Position numbers and translations under genes: made by a program
Assembly (NCBI RefSeq): GCF_014898055.3
Contig: NW_023601104.1
Location: 85,543,106 to 85,607,105, forward strand
Source of the DNA: Talpa occidentalis
Taxonomy: Eukaryota > Chordata > Mammalia > Eulipotyphla > Talpidae
Length of the DNA stretch: 64,000 bases
Direction of reading: 5' to 3'
The notes under the pieces: generated by a model
The model's input: the letters and a program-made list of their open reading frames with translations, nothing else
The model's database searches: none
Told to the model about the DNA's origin: nothing
In this document: positions 47,640 through 58,454 of the stretch, in pieces
How the letters are laid out: every line of letters begins with the position of its first letter
Position numbering within the stretch: the stretch's first letter is position 1

Positions 47640-49620
47640 TTTTTTTTTTTTTTTTTTTTTTCATTCAGCGCTTTGACTATATCATCCTAGTCTCTTTAGG
47701 TCTCAAAGATTTCTGAGGAAAAATATCCAATCATATCCTTACAAGATGACCTTGTGTGTAATAAGTTGCTTTTCTCCTGCTGCCTTTAAGATTCTCTTTC
47801 TTTGTCTTCTGCATTTAACAACTGAGTTACAATTAGTCTCAGTGTGGTTCACATTAGATTCATCTTATTTGGTATTTGTTGGGCTTCTTGGATCTGGATG
47901 TCTATTTCTTTCCCCAGGTTAAGGATATTTCAACCATTATTTCCTTAAATAAAATTTCTTATCTTTTTTCTCTCCTCCTTCTGGGATATCTATAATGTGT
48001 ATATTGTTTCATTTGATGATATCCTGCAGGTCTTTTATTTATTTTAAAGATTTATTTATTTATATAAGAACTGGGGTACAGGCCAGATGCGCAGAAGGGT
48101 GAGAGGATTCACCAGAGACAGAGGGGGAAACAGAACAGGCAGACTGATGAAATACACTGCTGAGGGGAGCAGTGGGTGAGACAGGAGAGGTCTGCCGCAC
48201 CATGTGGGACCCTTGCCGGCTGGCCGGGAGCGAACCGGACTGCAGAGGCTGCAGATAGCTTCACAGCCCTGCACTCAACCCACTGCACCAACAGGGGAGC
48301 CCCCTTACAGGTCTTTTAAACTATTGTCTTTTTTTTTTTAATCATTCTTCTTTTTTACTCCTCTGATAGGATAATTTCTATTGTACTGTCATCAAGTTCG
48401 CTGATTTATTTCCTCTGGTTGATCTAATCTGGTATTGAAACACTTTGTTGAGTTGCCAGTGCCATTATTGTGTTCTTCTATTTTATTTGGTACTTTTCTA
48501 TATTTTCTGTCTCTCTGTTGAAATCCTCCCTTTATCCAGGCATTGCTTTTCTGACCAGAATATGTTCCCTTATGAGCATTATTTTGAACTTTCTCTCAGA
48601 TAAATTACTTATCTTTATTCAATTAGCTATTTTTTAGGAACTTATCTTGTTCTCTTATTTGGAACACATCCCTATGTCTTAATTCCTCTTTACTTTCTTC
48701 TTGGTTTCTACACAATAGATAAAACATCTAACTTTCTCTTAGTCTTTGCCTCTGAAAGCTTTATGATTATATAAGCCACCATCTCTGTTGTTAGTGGCTC
48801 CCAAGAATTGTTGAGTTTGCCAATGTTTTCAGTGTTCTAATGGAGCATGGGGAATACTCATAGAATTGTTTAGGCTGTCAGAGGAGCACAAATAATCTGT
48901 CCTTTCAGTTCCCCAATGCAAACTAATTGGAAGCCTACCCTGCAGTCAGCAGCTGGGAACATCACATTAGATAAGTATTCTAGCCCTTATCAGGAAGAAA
49001 CTTGAGCTAGTTGTTTTTGATTATTTACTTTGTTCTTAGCCAGAGAAAATAGTCACTGGGAAGACATGTACAACCAAATGGAAACTTCCTTTTTTATGTA
49101 GTCCCAGGAATGTCAAGTTTGCTTAACTTCCAAAATTATGTGATTTTGGAACCATTTCTTCAGTGACAGCTGTTAACAGTTGTGTAGCTAGATGATGAGC
49201 CAGCACTTTCCATGGGAAAGTTGGAGAGTTGGTGTTAACTCTTGGGGCAAAACAGAAAAAGGATCAGGGAAGTACTCATAAGTTCTTCCAGGATCCAGGA
49301 TGGTCCCAGTCAGCTATTTAGATGCATTCTATTTAGGAGCTGGAAATCTCAGGCTGAAGCTGATAAAATACACAGTCAAATCTCTTCTTGAATAAAACTG
49401 GGAAGTGAGCTTTTTTGTCTGTTCTTTCTATGTTGAACTAGATTGGGATTGGGTGGTATGTGTGATACCTTTGGAGAGCGTTCATTCTGACGTACCTGTT
49501 TAATATCTGCTTCTTTGTTCCTATAATCCTGTAGGATGTAGGAATATGAGTCCAAATGACTCTCAGGGCTAGTTAGATTAGGTGATTTGGGGATCATCTC
49601 TTGTGTGGTAATCTTAAAAA
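47640..49620 (-). mobile_element. Old LINE-1 5' region, antisense
   Basis: Antisense landmarks of the LINE-1 5' half: ctcagtgtggttcacattag, tgttgggcttcttggatctg, caaccattatttccttaaa, ccttctgggatatctataat, ttgatgatatcctgcaggtc, tcatcaagttcgctgattta. The left end starts at a T22 run. From about 48740 the match to the 5' UTR is only general. A SINE interrupts it at 48038-48307. Confidence 0.6.
48038..48307 (-). mobile_element. tRNA-derived SINE, intermediate subfamily
   Basis: Reverse copy inserted in the old LINE-1. The 11-bp target duplication caggtctttta lies at 48027-48037 and 48308-48318. The body contains cccttgccggctggccggga, between the old and young versions of that segment. Confidence 0.94.
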
Positions 49621-49624
49621 TTGA

Positions 49625-50190
49625 ATGTCATATGTGGGGTTCAAACTTCTCATTCCTAAGGGAGAATGGGGGGTGGGGGTTGAGAGCTCCTAATTATACA
49701 GAACAGTGCTTAGGCTGAGATGTTTATGGCAAGTGTGTCTCGACCTTTCCTAATAATTTCTTTTAGGGTATTTTCCACTCGCTTGAAGTTTAACAGTTGT
49801 TTATATGGTTTCTGGATTCTTCACAAAGCAAATTGATGCATTGGTAGTTAATAATTGGTGTATCCATGGGACATAGAAAGCCCAAAAGTAACCTAAGTCA
49901 CAATGTGGTGATGCCTTTGGAGTTACGATTTCAGCTTATGAATTTGGGGGTTGGCAGAAATAGTCAATCAATTGCAATTACCCCATCTTAATGCTAACTT
50001 TGTTTTATTGTTATTGTTCTTGAAGCAATCTAAGACAATTGCCTTATTTGGAAATCATTTGTTGCCCACATCTTCACAGTAAGAGAAACAACATACTTGA
50101 ATAGAATCCTGGTCCTATTTTTAATAATCCAGCACTAATTACAACCCCTCTAGTTGTGTTTCTTCCCCTTCTTATCACTTTATCATCTTT
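49625..50190. other. Unique DNA, nothing recognised
   Basis: A G-rich patch, gggggtgggggttgag, lies at 49669-49684. No gene or repeat identified. Confidence 0.4.
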
Positions 50191-50199
50191 ATCACTCTA

Positions 50200-50590
50200 T
50201 CACTTTATCCTCTTCTTATATGTCATTATTTTGTGCATAAAAATCTGTGAGGCATGAAAGGGTAACCACTGAAGGTTTCTCTTAATGGATTCTGCTTTTT
50301 TATCAGGCACAGCAGCTTGGATATACAGAATGTGTCCACAGGGCAATTTATTTACAGATGTTGCCACTTTATTCTCCGTCCACTGACCCAAAAGTACTTG
50401 GAGAATTTTAGCTGGAATTGTGTGCACAGCTGTCATCTTTAGGTCCTTGCCATTCTTCTCTCAGATGTTCCACTTGATCTTGTAACATTTGGCAAAGAAC
50501 TGCTTAGCTGCATGCCACAGTCTTTGATAGATAACTTTCCAGATGAAGTCTCTAACATTTATTATCACACAGAATTAAGGTTCAAGTTTT
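50200..50590 (-). pseudogene. Possible retropseudogene fragment, unidentified
   Basis: On the minus strand one frame reads from about 50590 to 50200 with a single internal stop (at about 50460, after KCYKIKWNI). The first part contains DFIWKVIYQRLWHAAKQFF, and the second part, open for 78 codons after the stop, contains PAKILQVLLGQWTENKVATS. The residue mix is more protein-like than the AT-driven frames around it. I do not recognise the family, and there is no poly(A) or target duplication to prove retroposition. Confidence 0.3.
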
Positions 50591-50764
50591 ATGAAAATTA
50601 TTGAGATACACAGATGACTAACACAGAGGTTATGTTTCCACTGGCTCTAAACTTTCATTAGGAAAGACAGACAGAAATGTAAATAATAAGAGGGGATTCA
50701 TGGAATTGAAGTCCCAGACAAATAGATGCAACCTACTTCAATATTCCAAACTGAACCACTGCAG

Positions 50765-50885
50765 CTATAGACTGCAGAATCTGCTCTAACATCTTAGCCT
50801 CATTAGCTTTAATTTCCTCATCTGTAAAAAAATTGGACTCAATAGTATCTGAATTCACTCCGATTCTCCAAGTTCTTATGTTCCC
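50765..50885 (+). repeat. MIR-like fragment, sense
   Basis: cttagcctcattagctttaa, tttcctcatctgtaaaaaa, ttggactcaatagtatctga and cactccgattctccaagttc match a MIR-type right half (cctcatctgtaaaatg, ttggactagatgatctc). The 64-codon frame over it is incidental. Confidence 0.48.
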
Positions 50886-50949
50886 ATAAATCAACACACC
50901 TTCTGTGTTGAATTTCCATTTTGACAATCTAGATAGATGAATAGGTGAT

Positions 50950-51540
50950 CAATAAATGGTGAATATATATTTAATTTGTCTATTGTCATTTGAGTATAGA
51001 TAGCTTTGGTAGGATTCAGGAGATGAGAACAATAAATTTCATTGTTCTTTTATTTTTTTCTTTTGAATTGCATGGCTTAAATTTTAACTTATTATTTGAA
51101 TGCAGGTGAGACGAATGTGCATGTTTTTGGTTGTTGAGAATCAGAATACCATATACCTATAAACTAGTGCCTCCATTATCAGTTATCATTAATTGGGTGA
51201 GAATAATGCCTCCATGACGGCTAATCCAAAAAAGACCCTAAATCAGTTAATAAAATGAAGCAAACAAGAAAAAATATGCCTTACAAACAAACAAAACCCT
51301 CAAACAATTGTGGTATCAATGCCCCTTCTGTAATGTCACACACCGCAGTCCCTGCAGTGACCAGAATGAATGCCAAAGGCAGAGAAAGCACAATGTGAAG
51401 GTGCAGGTGAGCCTAGGAAGCAGGTCTCAGAGGGGGCAGCACCCCCAGCTCTGGACTAGCCCCCAGTGCTGTTTGGTATGTGTTTGTTCACAAAAGTAGT
51501 TGGATATTAGGCTGGAGCTGCCTTCAGAATTGTCTGAGCC
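50950..51540. other. Unique DNA, nothing recognised
   Basis: The part at 51300-51490 is less AT-rich and open for 63 codons, but without domain, poly(A) or splice evidence. Confidence 0.4.
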
Positions 51541-51544
51541 AATC

Positions 51545-51650
51545 ACTTTTTAACTATTGAAACTGACTTTCAGAGAAGTTAAAAATGGCCTAGAATAACA
51601 CCATTAGTGAATAGCAAAGCTGGTACAATAACCTACGGACCCTTATTTTG
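51545..51650 (-). repeat. MIR-like fragment, antisense
   Basis: ttcagagaagttaaaaatgg, cattagtgaatagcaaagct and ggtacaataacc agree with the MIR complement (cagagaggttaagtaac, agctagtaagtggcagagct). Tentative. Confidence 0.4.
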
Positions 51651-51944
51651 TTTGGAGAGAGTCCATGCCTTCTCCATTCAGATTTATTTATAAACTATCC
51701 ATTGCTTTACAAAAGGGATGAAAAACTCGACCTTTTTATTTACAATTGTAAAATCTCTTAGGACTGACTTCAAGGGAGGAGGCTAGCAGCAATGGAAAAT
51801 GGGTTTGAAGCACCAATGATTTAAACTTCAATCTAGCCTTTGATCACTGGGACATTTTGCTTTGTTGTGAACTCCACGGATGAAGTTTTCTCTGGCAGTT
51901 GTATAGCCTTCTTGCTTATGTACTTGAAATAAGATGACAGATTA

Positions 51945-51947
<3 letters not shown>

Positions 51948-52010
<63 letters not shown>

Positions 52011-52017
52011 GATAGAT
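51948..52017. repeat. (GATA)n microsatellite
   Basis: About 15 perfect tagatagata units, ending gatgatagatc. Likely polymorphic. Confidence 0.95.
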
Positions 52018-53443
52018 CTAAACTTCAAGCCACAGGTTCGTTTTGTGCCACCCCTACCCCCTCCAGTTTTTTATTAACCACAGGTTGCAAAGCCCATCTG
52101 CAGCTTCACCCCAGCCAAGTTTTGAGCATGGTATGCCACTGCCCTCTGCTGGTATGCCACTGCTGGGTGGACTATCCTCATGATGTGTGCAGAGCCAGGG
52201 TATGAGGCTAGGCAGGTTCTATGATCCTTCCAATTCTTTTGGCTCCTGAACATGTAAGTGAAAGTCACTAATAAAAGATGTGTTGTGTTTGGAAATCACT
52301 TTCTGTCCTGATGCTTCTGTATGTACCTCTGGCAAAACCAAAGTTGAATGGTGTGTGCATGCATTAGTCTTGTGGGTTCATAGCTGTGCAAGAAGAAATT
52401 AAAACAGTGTGAAAGACCACTAAAATTACAACAGTCAGTTTTCCACAATTAAGTGGGGGACATTATCTAAAATATTCCTTGGTTTATTTCAAGTATAAGT
52501 GGATCACAGCACCAGAATTTACTCCCTATATATTCAATGGATCTATACTCACTTGGAATTTTAAAGAGAGAATTCATATTCTGTAACAGGTATGATCTGT
52601 CTGCTCTGTTCCTTCTGAAATAGTGGCTGGGGATAATCAAATGTATCTTCTATTTCTCACTAATGCTAAGTTGGAGGAGATTTGATATGTGACTTATATT
52701 TATATCATAATGAATCCTATACTAGAAAACCTATGTGCATGAATTTGACAGAAAAGAGAAGATATCTCTGTGAACATAACCATAGCTTAAGCAATTTCTA
52801 GGTTATTAGTGTGCCTCAAAAATCTGTAGGAGCTGCATATTTAGTCAGGCCATGAACTATTTTCCCACTAGTTTCAATACTTTATGGAAGAAAAGTAAAT
52901 ATTCTCTAGTCTCATGCCATGTGGCAAAACTGAGTTCTGAAAAATGCATTTGAAGACAAAATTAAAGCCTGATTTATTTTAGAGAAAGATTATTCTCTTA
53001 AATAAGGTTATATAAACTTACTGGTTAGACAGATGATTCTATGTTTTCTCAAAAAATTTACATAAGCCTTTGTATTTCATACTGATAAAAGTGAGTACAT
53101 ATGAAGGTACTGCCCTTGAACATTCAAAATAGCACCTTTAAAAAATTAAGAATTCAGAAATAGCTCAAAAATAATACTTTAAAGTTGATCCCATAAAAAC
53201 CTTTTACCATTTGGGTGCCTATCCATCTATCAATCATCTATCAATTATCTACCTAATATACAGATTACTGATGCATCCATTTTAAATCCCATAGTATTAA
53301 AAAGACTTGAGAAGTTGGAATGATCAATGTATGTTGCCCAGTTCTACCTGTTTTAAATACTTACAGATAGATTGATGATAGAGGCAATAAAAACAAAATC
53401 TACAGGTAAAATCTATTTAGTTGTTATCTAACTTTTCAAGTGA
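52018..53443. other. Unique DNA, nothing recognised
   Basis: Contains a local direct repeat (ggtatgccactgc twice, 52130-52164). No gene or named repeat found. Confidence 0.42.
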
Positions 53444-53460
53444 TCCAGTGTAAATTTCTT

Positions 53461-53734
53461 TCTTTTTTAAAGGTTTATTTATTTATGCATACAAGAACTG
53501 GGGTACAAGCCAGAGGTGTGGGATGGTGAGAGGATTCACCAGAGACAGAGGGAGGAGCAGAACCGGCAGACTGACTGAAAACACTGCTGAGGGGAGCAGT
53601 GGGTGTGACAGGAGAGGTCTGCTGCACCATGTGGGTATCTCCCTGACAGGCTGGGGATTGAACTCTTGCTGCAGAGGCTGTGCACAGCTTCACAGTGCTG
53701 TGCTTAACCCCTTGTGCCACCAGGGAGGCTCTGG
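53461..53734 (-). mobile_element. tRNA-derived SINE, older subfamily
   Basis: Reverse full copy with a perfect 17-bp target duplication, tccagtgtaaatttctt, at 53444-53460 and 53735-53751. It lies only about 20 bp from the next SINE. The 152-codon minus-strand frame here runs through two opposite SINEs and is not a gene. Confidence 0.95.
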
Positions 53735-53756
53735 TCCAGTGTAAATTTCTTAATGG

Positions 53757-54117
53757 GGGCCTTCCTGGTGGTGCAATTGGTTGACACAACCTATGGGGCC
53801 TCCCCGGTGGCACAGCGGTTGAGCGCTGGGTTGCGAAGCTGCCTGCAGCCTCTCTGCAGCACCAGTTCAATCCCCAGCTGCTCCCCGGCCACCGGAGGAG
53901 GGTCCCACATGGTGCGCAGACCTCTCCTTCCACCTGCTGCTCCCCTCAGCAGTGTACATCGGTCCTTCTGCCTGTTCTGCTCCCTGCTCTGGCTCTGGTG
54001 AATTCTCTCACCATCTCACGCTTCTGACTGTACCCAGAGCTTGTATAAATAAATAAATAAATCTCTAAAAAAAAAGACACAACCTATGAAGCTATTCGCA
54101 GCCACTGCAGTGTATAT
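53757..54117 (+). mobile_element. Truncated older SINE split by a nested SINE
   Basis: The outer head (ggggccttcctggtggtgca to gacacaacctatg) is at 53757-53795 and resumes at 54076-54117 (ctatgaagctattcgcagcc, actgcagtg). It then stops at a TA/TG repeat, so its 3' body is missing. The interruption is the young SINE at 53796-54075. Confidence 0.88.
53796..54075 (+). mobile_element. Young SINE nested in an older SINE
   Basis: Young-type copy with ggcctccccggtggcacagc, gagcgctgggttgcgaagct, the diagnostic gctgctccccggccaccgga and ctgtacccagagcttgtata. Tail ataaataaataaatctct plus A9. Perfect 13-bp target duplication gacacaacctatg at 53783-53795 and 54076-54088. Confidence 0.95.
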
Positions 54118-54151
54118 ATACAATTCCATTGTGTGTGTCTGTGTGTGTATG

Positions 54152-54218
<67 letters not shown>

Positions 54219-54222
54219 TATA
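54110..54222. repeat. Compound (GT)n/(AC)n/(TA)n microsatellite
   Basis: gtgtgtgtctgtgtgtgtat, then acacacacacacacacac, then about 20 ta units. The GT and AC halves are complementary and could fold. It replaces the missing 3' part of the outer SINE. Confidence 0.93.
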
Positions 54223-54987
54223 TGTATATGTCATTTTTTAAATCAGATAATGGATATTTGGGTGGCTTTACTCTTTGACTGCTATGTGTCATACTATGAA
54301 TATTCATGTAAAAGTTTTTGTATGGACATATACTTGCATTTCTCTTTGGTATATAACTAGGAGTGAAATTGCTTTGTCATATGGTTAAAGTATTTTTAAC
54401 TTTTAACTTTTCAAAGTGCCAACTGTTTTCCAAAGAAGCTCCAGTCTTATATTCCTAATAATTTATGAAAGCTCCAATTTCTCCATACATTGTTATTGTC
54501 TGTTTTATTTTTGATATTGTAACCTTCTTAGTGAGTGTGAAGTGGTATCTCATTGTAGCTTTGATTATTACCCTGATAGTTAGTGATGTTAAGCTTATTT
54601 CCATAGACCTATTGACATTTGTATGATGTCTTTGATGAAATGATTATCAGATCACTTGCCAAGCTTTAATTGAATTATATATCTCTAAATTATTAAGTTG
54701 CAAGAGTACTTTCTATATCCTAGATACTAATTCCTTACCAGATAAATGATCTGCAAATGTTTTCTCCCATTCTATCGGTTCATCATTTCACTTTTTTGAT
54801 ATTTGCAGAATAAAAAAATTAGTTTTTATTCAATTTATCTAGGTCTTTTTGTCCTTTTGTTACTTGTGTTTTTGATGTATAGAATATTATACCAAGGTCA
54901 TGATGTTTTATTTTTTTTTTAATTTTTTTTTTAATCTTAAATTTTATTTTTATATTCCCCCATACAATTGCAAACGCCCCATTCTGA

Positions 54988-55024
54988 CCCCAATCCTTCC
55001 CCTCCCGCCTCCCACCCCCCAAAA
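54988..55024 (-). other. G-rich polypurine tract of the LINE-1 3' UTR
   Basis: On the minus strand the 3' UTR carries a G6, tGGG, cGGGa, GGGGa series (seen on plus as ccttcccctcccgcctccca then ccccccaaaaag). At least four G-runs of three or more in about 30 bases fit a potential G-quadruplex, a known property of mammalian LINE-1 3' UTRs. Confidence 0.75.
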
Positions 55025-55105
55025 AGTGTCTCTGGTTCATAGTTTTTTGTTGATTTTGATTTTCACTTTCTTATATTCATTTTCCTGGTCCCTTATTTAA
55101 GTTTT

Positions 55106-55500
55106 CTAGATTCCTGCTATGAGTGAGACCATCCGGTATTTTTCTTTTTCTTTTTGGCTTATTTCGCTGAGCATGATCCCTTCTAGCGCCATCCATGTTG
55201 CTGCAAATTGCATGTGTTTATCTTTTTTGAATGCTGAGTAATATTCCATGGTATATATGTACCACATCTTCTTGATCCAGTCATCTACTTTTGGGCATTT
55301 GGGTTGTTTCCAAAGCTTAGCTATTGTAAACAGTGCTGCTATAAACATAGGAGTGCAGGTGCTCTTTGGAATTGATGTTTCTGTGTCCTTTGGGTAAATA
55401 CCTAGGAGTGGAATTGCTGGATCATATGGAAGCTCTATGTTTAGTAGGTCCAGAAATCTCCACACAGCTCTCCATAGTGGTTGGACCAGTTTGCACTCCC
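55106..55500 (-). pseudogene. LINE-1 ORF2 C-terminal fragment
   Basis: Minus-strand open frame ending in a natural stop at about 55106. It is the end of ORF2p, the LINE-1 endonuclease/reverse transcriptase polyprotein. Family motifs seen are [47 protein letters not shown] and ATWMALEGIMLSEISQ. This is the cysteine-containing C-terminal region, downstream of the reverse transcriptase domain, so no catalytic residues are present. No frameshift or stop interrupts it. It is cut off at its 5' side by the inversion junction near 55562. Confidence 0.9.
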
Positions 55501-55569
55501 ACCAACAGTGCAGAAGAGTTCCTTTTTCTCCACATCCTCGCCAACATTTGTTGTTGCTAGTTTTTTTAA

Positions 55570-56070
55570 TATGTGCACAAAAATCAACTCAAAATGGATT
55601 AAAGAACTAGACATAAGACCTGAAATCATAAAATACATAGAAGGAAATATAGGCGAAACACTACGGGATTTGCACATCAAAGACATCTTTACAGACACAT
55701 CACCCAAAGCAGTGATAGTGAAGACAAAGATAAACAGCTGGGACTACATAAAATTAAAGAGCTTCTGCACAGCAAAAGAGACAATAACAAAAACAAAGAG
55801 AAACCCCACCAACTGGGAGAACATTTTTGCACCCAACACTAATGATAAAGGACTGATCACAAAAATCTGCAAAAAGCTGATGAGACTCAGCAACAACAAA
55901 GAAAATAATCCAGTCAAAAAATGGGCAGAAGAGCTAAAAAGAAACTTCTCTGAAGAGGAAATGCAAATGGCCAACAGACATATGAAAAAATGTTCAACAT
56001 CACTTGCAATCAGGGAAATGCAAATCAAAACTACCATGAGATACCATCTCACACCAGTGAGAATGGCACA
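55570..56070 (+). pseudogene. Inverted LINE-1 ORF2 fragment
   Basis: Plus-strand frame, uninterrupted, from just after the inversion junction to MAHIF at 56083, where it leaves LINE-1. Motifs: [57 protein letters not shown] and [19 protein letters not shown], followed by [10 protein letters not shown]. In an intact ORF2 this piece lies directly N-terminal to the minus-strand fragment at 55106-55500, with a short stretch lost at the junction. It lies after the catalytic YADD region, so it has no enzymatic centre. The first ~30 codons of the open frame are antisense LINE-1 and not part of ORF2. Confidence 0.9.
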
Positions 56071-56989
56071 TATTTTTTTTTAATTTTTGTTTTTACTTTG
56101 AGTTCTTATATTTAGATTCATTTAAGATCATTTTTTATCTCCTTTATCTGAAGAAATTACAACAAAAAATCCTTTTGTTTTAGAAGAAGCATTGAGAAGA
56201 TAGAATATTTGGGGACTCTGCAGCCAAGTTTACCTTTGTTAGTCCTAATTGTCCTTTGTTATTCCTATTCCTACTATCATGGAACAGCATGACAGTAATA
56301 TCCAATGAGAGCTACTGCTTCTGTTTTTTGTGGAAAAATGACTTTTAATACTATCTTAACCTTTATTCTAATCATATCTATCCTGTGCATAAGAACCTGA
56401 ACACAGAGTTTCATAAGTAAAGCTCTGTGAACATGTAAGCCCTAACTGGACAACTGTGAAATTAAGTCCAGTTTGGAAACTAGAAGGAAGAACTTGCTAG
56501 AGAGCATGGAACTCATTTTTTCTTTTACCATTTATATAGGTGGGTTCCTAATTTGTTTGTACATAAACATTCAGGTTCTAGAGAAGTAATAGAAGCAAAA
56601 GATTCTGTAAGTCAGTCTAGGTGTAAATAGATCTAAGATAAACCCTAAATGCTTCAAAACTAGAAGGGCTTTCAAAAAATCCTATGGTACATGCCACTGG
56701 CTGTTTTCAACTTCCAGGAATATAAATCACTTTCCTTGAAAGTGAATCTGAAATTTAAGTTTTATTTCCACTACCAGTCTTGAACCCTATTGTTTTGGGA
56801 GAGACCGATATCACCCTATTCCAGAAGTACAAATGTGATCTATATCTGGCTAAACCAGTATTTTGCATACCCACTTTATTATTTGGCTTATGATTTTGAA
56901 ACCCATAAGCAATGACGACAGCAATCACTAGAGTGGGAACTTTTCTTTTCCATTTGACTTGGAACTATGTTGGGCATCAATTTGGAGCT

Positions 56990-57145
56990 GCTCACTGTCT
57001 ATTGGCATTATAAAGAGAGCCTAAATGAGAAACAGAGGCGAGATGAGCAATAACAGATTTTAATTGTTGTTTTTAAGATTCTAGTTAAGACAGTCTAGAC
57101 TGAGTTTTCTGTTACATGCAACCAAAAGGAATCTTAATAAATAAA
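56990..57145 (+). repeat. Possible MaLR-type LTR 3' end
   Basis: gttgtttttaagattctagt, ttttctgttacatgcaacca and aaaggaatcttaataaat resemble the last part of MaLR-type LTRs (gtttaagccac-like, then ctgttacatgcaaccaaaag). The upstream LTR body is not recognisable. Confidence 0.35.
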
Positions 57146-57960
57146 ATATATCACTGAAAGTGCTACTGAGATTTCTAGAAATGAGGGGGCTAAAGGGAGC
57201 TATCTTATGTCATCTTGAATTAAAAATAAAGTCTATGAAACAATCACTGGTTAAAAAAATCTATTTGAATAGAAGAAGAAACATTAGACTGGAAATTATC
57301 ATGGAATTCTCAAGGCAAATTGTTAGAATGATCTATGTAAGGCTATTCCTTAGAGTTTCAGACATGAAGGACCATGACAAATGGCAGCTCTAATAAGTAG
57401 AAGAAGAGTAAAGAACATAGGCAGACTTTTACCAAAGAGTCTCCTAATCAAGAGTAATAAACTTAATGCCTCCATTTCTCACAATTTTCCCTATTTCTGT
57501 ATGTAGGTTTTTTTCTTTGCATCCTGGAGATTAATGGAAAAGAAAGAATAAAAACATGAAGAGCTTAATTAGGCTTTTTGCAAACAAGCTTGATAAGGTT
57601 AGGCTTATTCTATTACCACTCTGTCTTCATGTACATTGAGACTTTTTTTTCCTTTTGAAGGAACAGGAAGGCATGTTTTTTGTTTTTTTTTTTTCTTTTC
57701 TTAAAATAGCTGAATTCATTGGCTTGTACTTTCCAACCATGAAAATATTACTGAAATCTTTGAAAAGGGTAAGTAACAAAGAACCTTTGTTCTGCATAAT
57801 TATTAGGGAGAGGTAGAATACATGTCAGGGAGGAACTAAGATACATCATATGCTTGTATAATCAAGAGTAAAAATGAAAATTTTAGGAAAAGACAACTGA
57901 CGGTGAGCAGACACCTATTTGTACGTGGAAGAATAATGGTAGATTATCCAACTTTGAGGA
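57146..57960. other. Unique DNA, nothing recognised
   Basis: Open for 77 codons at 57160 without domain; poly-T patches near 57640-57700. Confidence 0.4.
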
Positions 57961-57964
57961 TCCT

Positions 57965-58330
57965 TTTCTACTGCTATAACAAAATAATCCATTAAATTGC
58001 CAGTGGCCTACTCACAAGAATTCAACTCCCCAGACTTCCTTGCAACTATGATTAGTCATAGGATCCAGTCCTGATCAACGGAATGTCAACAAAAACAAAT
58101 CCCTTTGACACTTTGCCTTTCACCTTTCTCTCTTTTTCTTTCCTACAATGAGGGTGTTATTCCTAGAACTTCAGAGGTTTCTGTGTGAACTTGAGGAAGA
58201 AACCACAGGATATTACTGATTGAGAGAAACTACCTGAACTGCCAACCACAAACCTCTTGACAGATTAGAAAAATAAACACCATTGATTGTGTTCTCCATT
58301 GAGTATTTTGAAGCATCTAAATTGAATCCC
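57965..58330 (+). mobile_element. Possible MaLR-type LTR
   Basis: ctccccagacttccttgcaa, ctatgattagtcataggatc, cagtcctgatcaacggaatg, a pyrimidine-rich stretch and gaaaaataaacacc occur in the order found in a common MaLR-type LTR (cccttgcaactaggtgt-, ttctggccaatggaatgtga-, aataaacttt-). No ends or target duplication defined. Confidence 0.38.
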
Positions 58331-58454
58331 AATATGTTGGTGTATGTGCACATATGTGCCTGAGTGTGTGTTGTAAATTCTATTGAAAACTCTACTCCTA
58401 AGTCAAAAAATAATCTTTTAAAACATATCATGAAACTTCATGAATGAATATGGC

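Larger units (their letters stand above)
54923..56073 (-). mobile_element. Young LINE-1, 5'-truncated and 5'-inverted
   Basis: The minus-strand 3' part occupies 54923 to about 55562: poly(A) seen as T10, a 3' UTR with a G-rich polypurine tract, then the C-terminal ORF2. The upstream ORF2 piece lies in opposite orientation at about 55570-56073. This is the standard twin-priming structure. Both pieces keep open frames and near-consensus sequence, so the insertion is recent. An A-rich target duplication of about 14-19 bp (ttaaaaaaaaaata core in LINE-1 orientation) flanks it. It has no promoter and no ORF1, so it cannot move on its own. Confidence 0.93.
54240..56130 (-). mobile_element. Old LINE-1 (antisense), interrupted by a young LINE-1
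   Basis: The old antisense element runs 54240 to about 54920 and resumes at about 56071-56130. Landmarks are gtatggacatatacttgcat, ctaggagtgaaattgctttg, gtgaagtggtatctcattgt, catttcacttttttgatatt, tttttgtccttttgttactt and attataccaaggtcatgatg. The interruption is the young LINE-1 with its own poly(A). Non-functional. Confidence 0.82.
54743..56268 (+). repeat. Inverted duplication, left arm (LINE-1-occupied)
   Basis: Outer parts 54743-54922 and about 56071-56268 together match the reverse complement of 58455-58819 with a single substitution (tagattcattt here, tagatttattt in the complement of the right arm) plus homopolymer-length differences at the insertion site. The young LINE-1 of about 1.15 kb sits between the two parts. 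The left edge continues seamlessly into older LINE-1 sequence, which marks this arm as the source copy. Confidence 0.93.

Noticed and set aside
53475..53933. 152-codon minus-strand frame
   Set aside because: It reads through two opposite SINEs; the same peptide pieces recur wherever a SINE lies in that frame, so it is repeat translation.
54110..54222. Repeated short units as a CRISPR-like array
   Set aside because: Plain GT/AC/TA microsatellite with no spacers, in mammalian DNA.
55481..56083. 200-codon frame as an intact host gene
   Set aside because: First part is antisense LINE-1 and the rest is an inverted ORF2 fragment; no independent gene.
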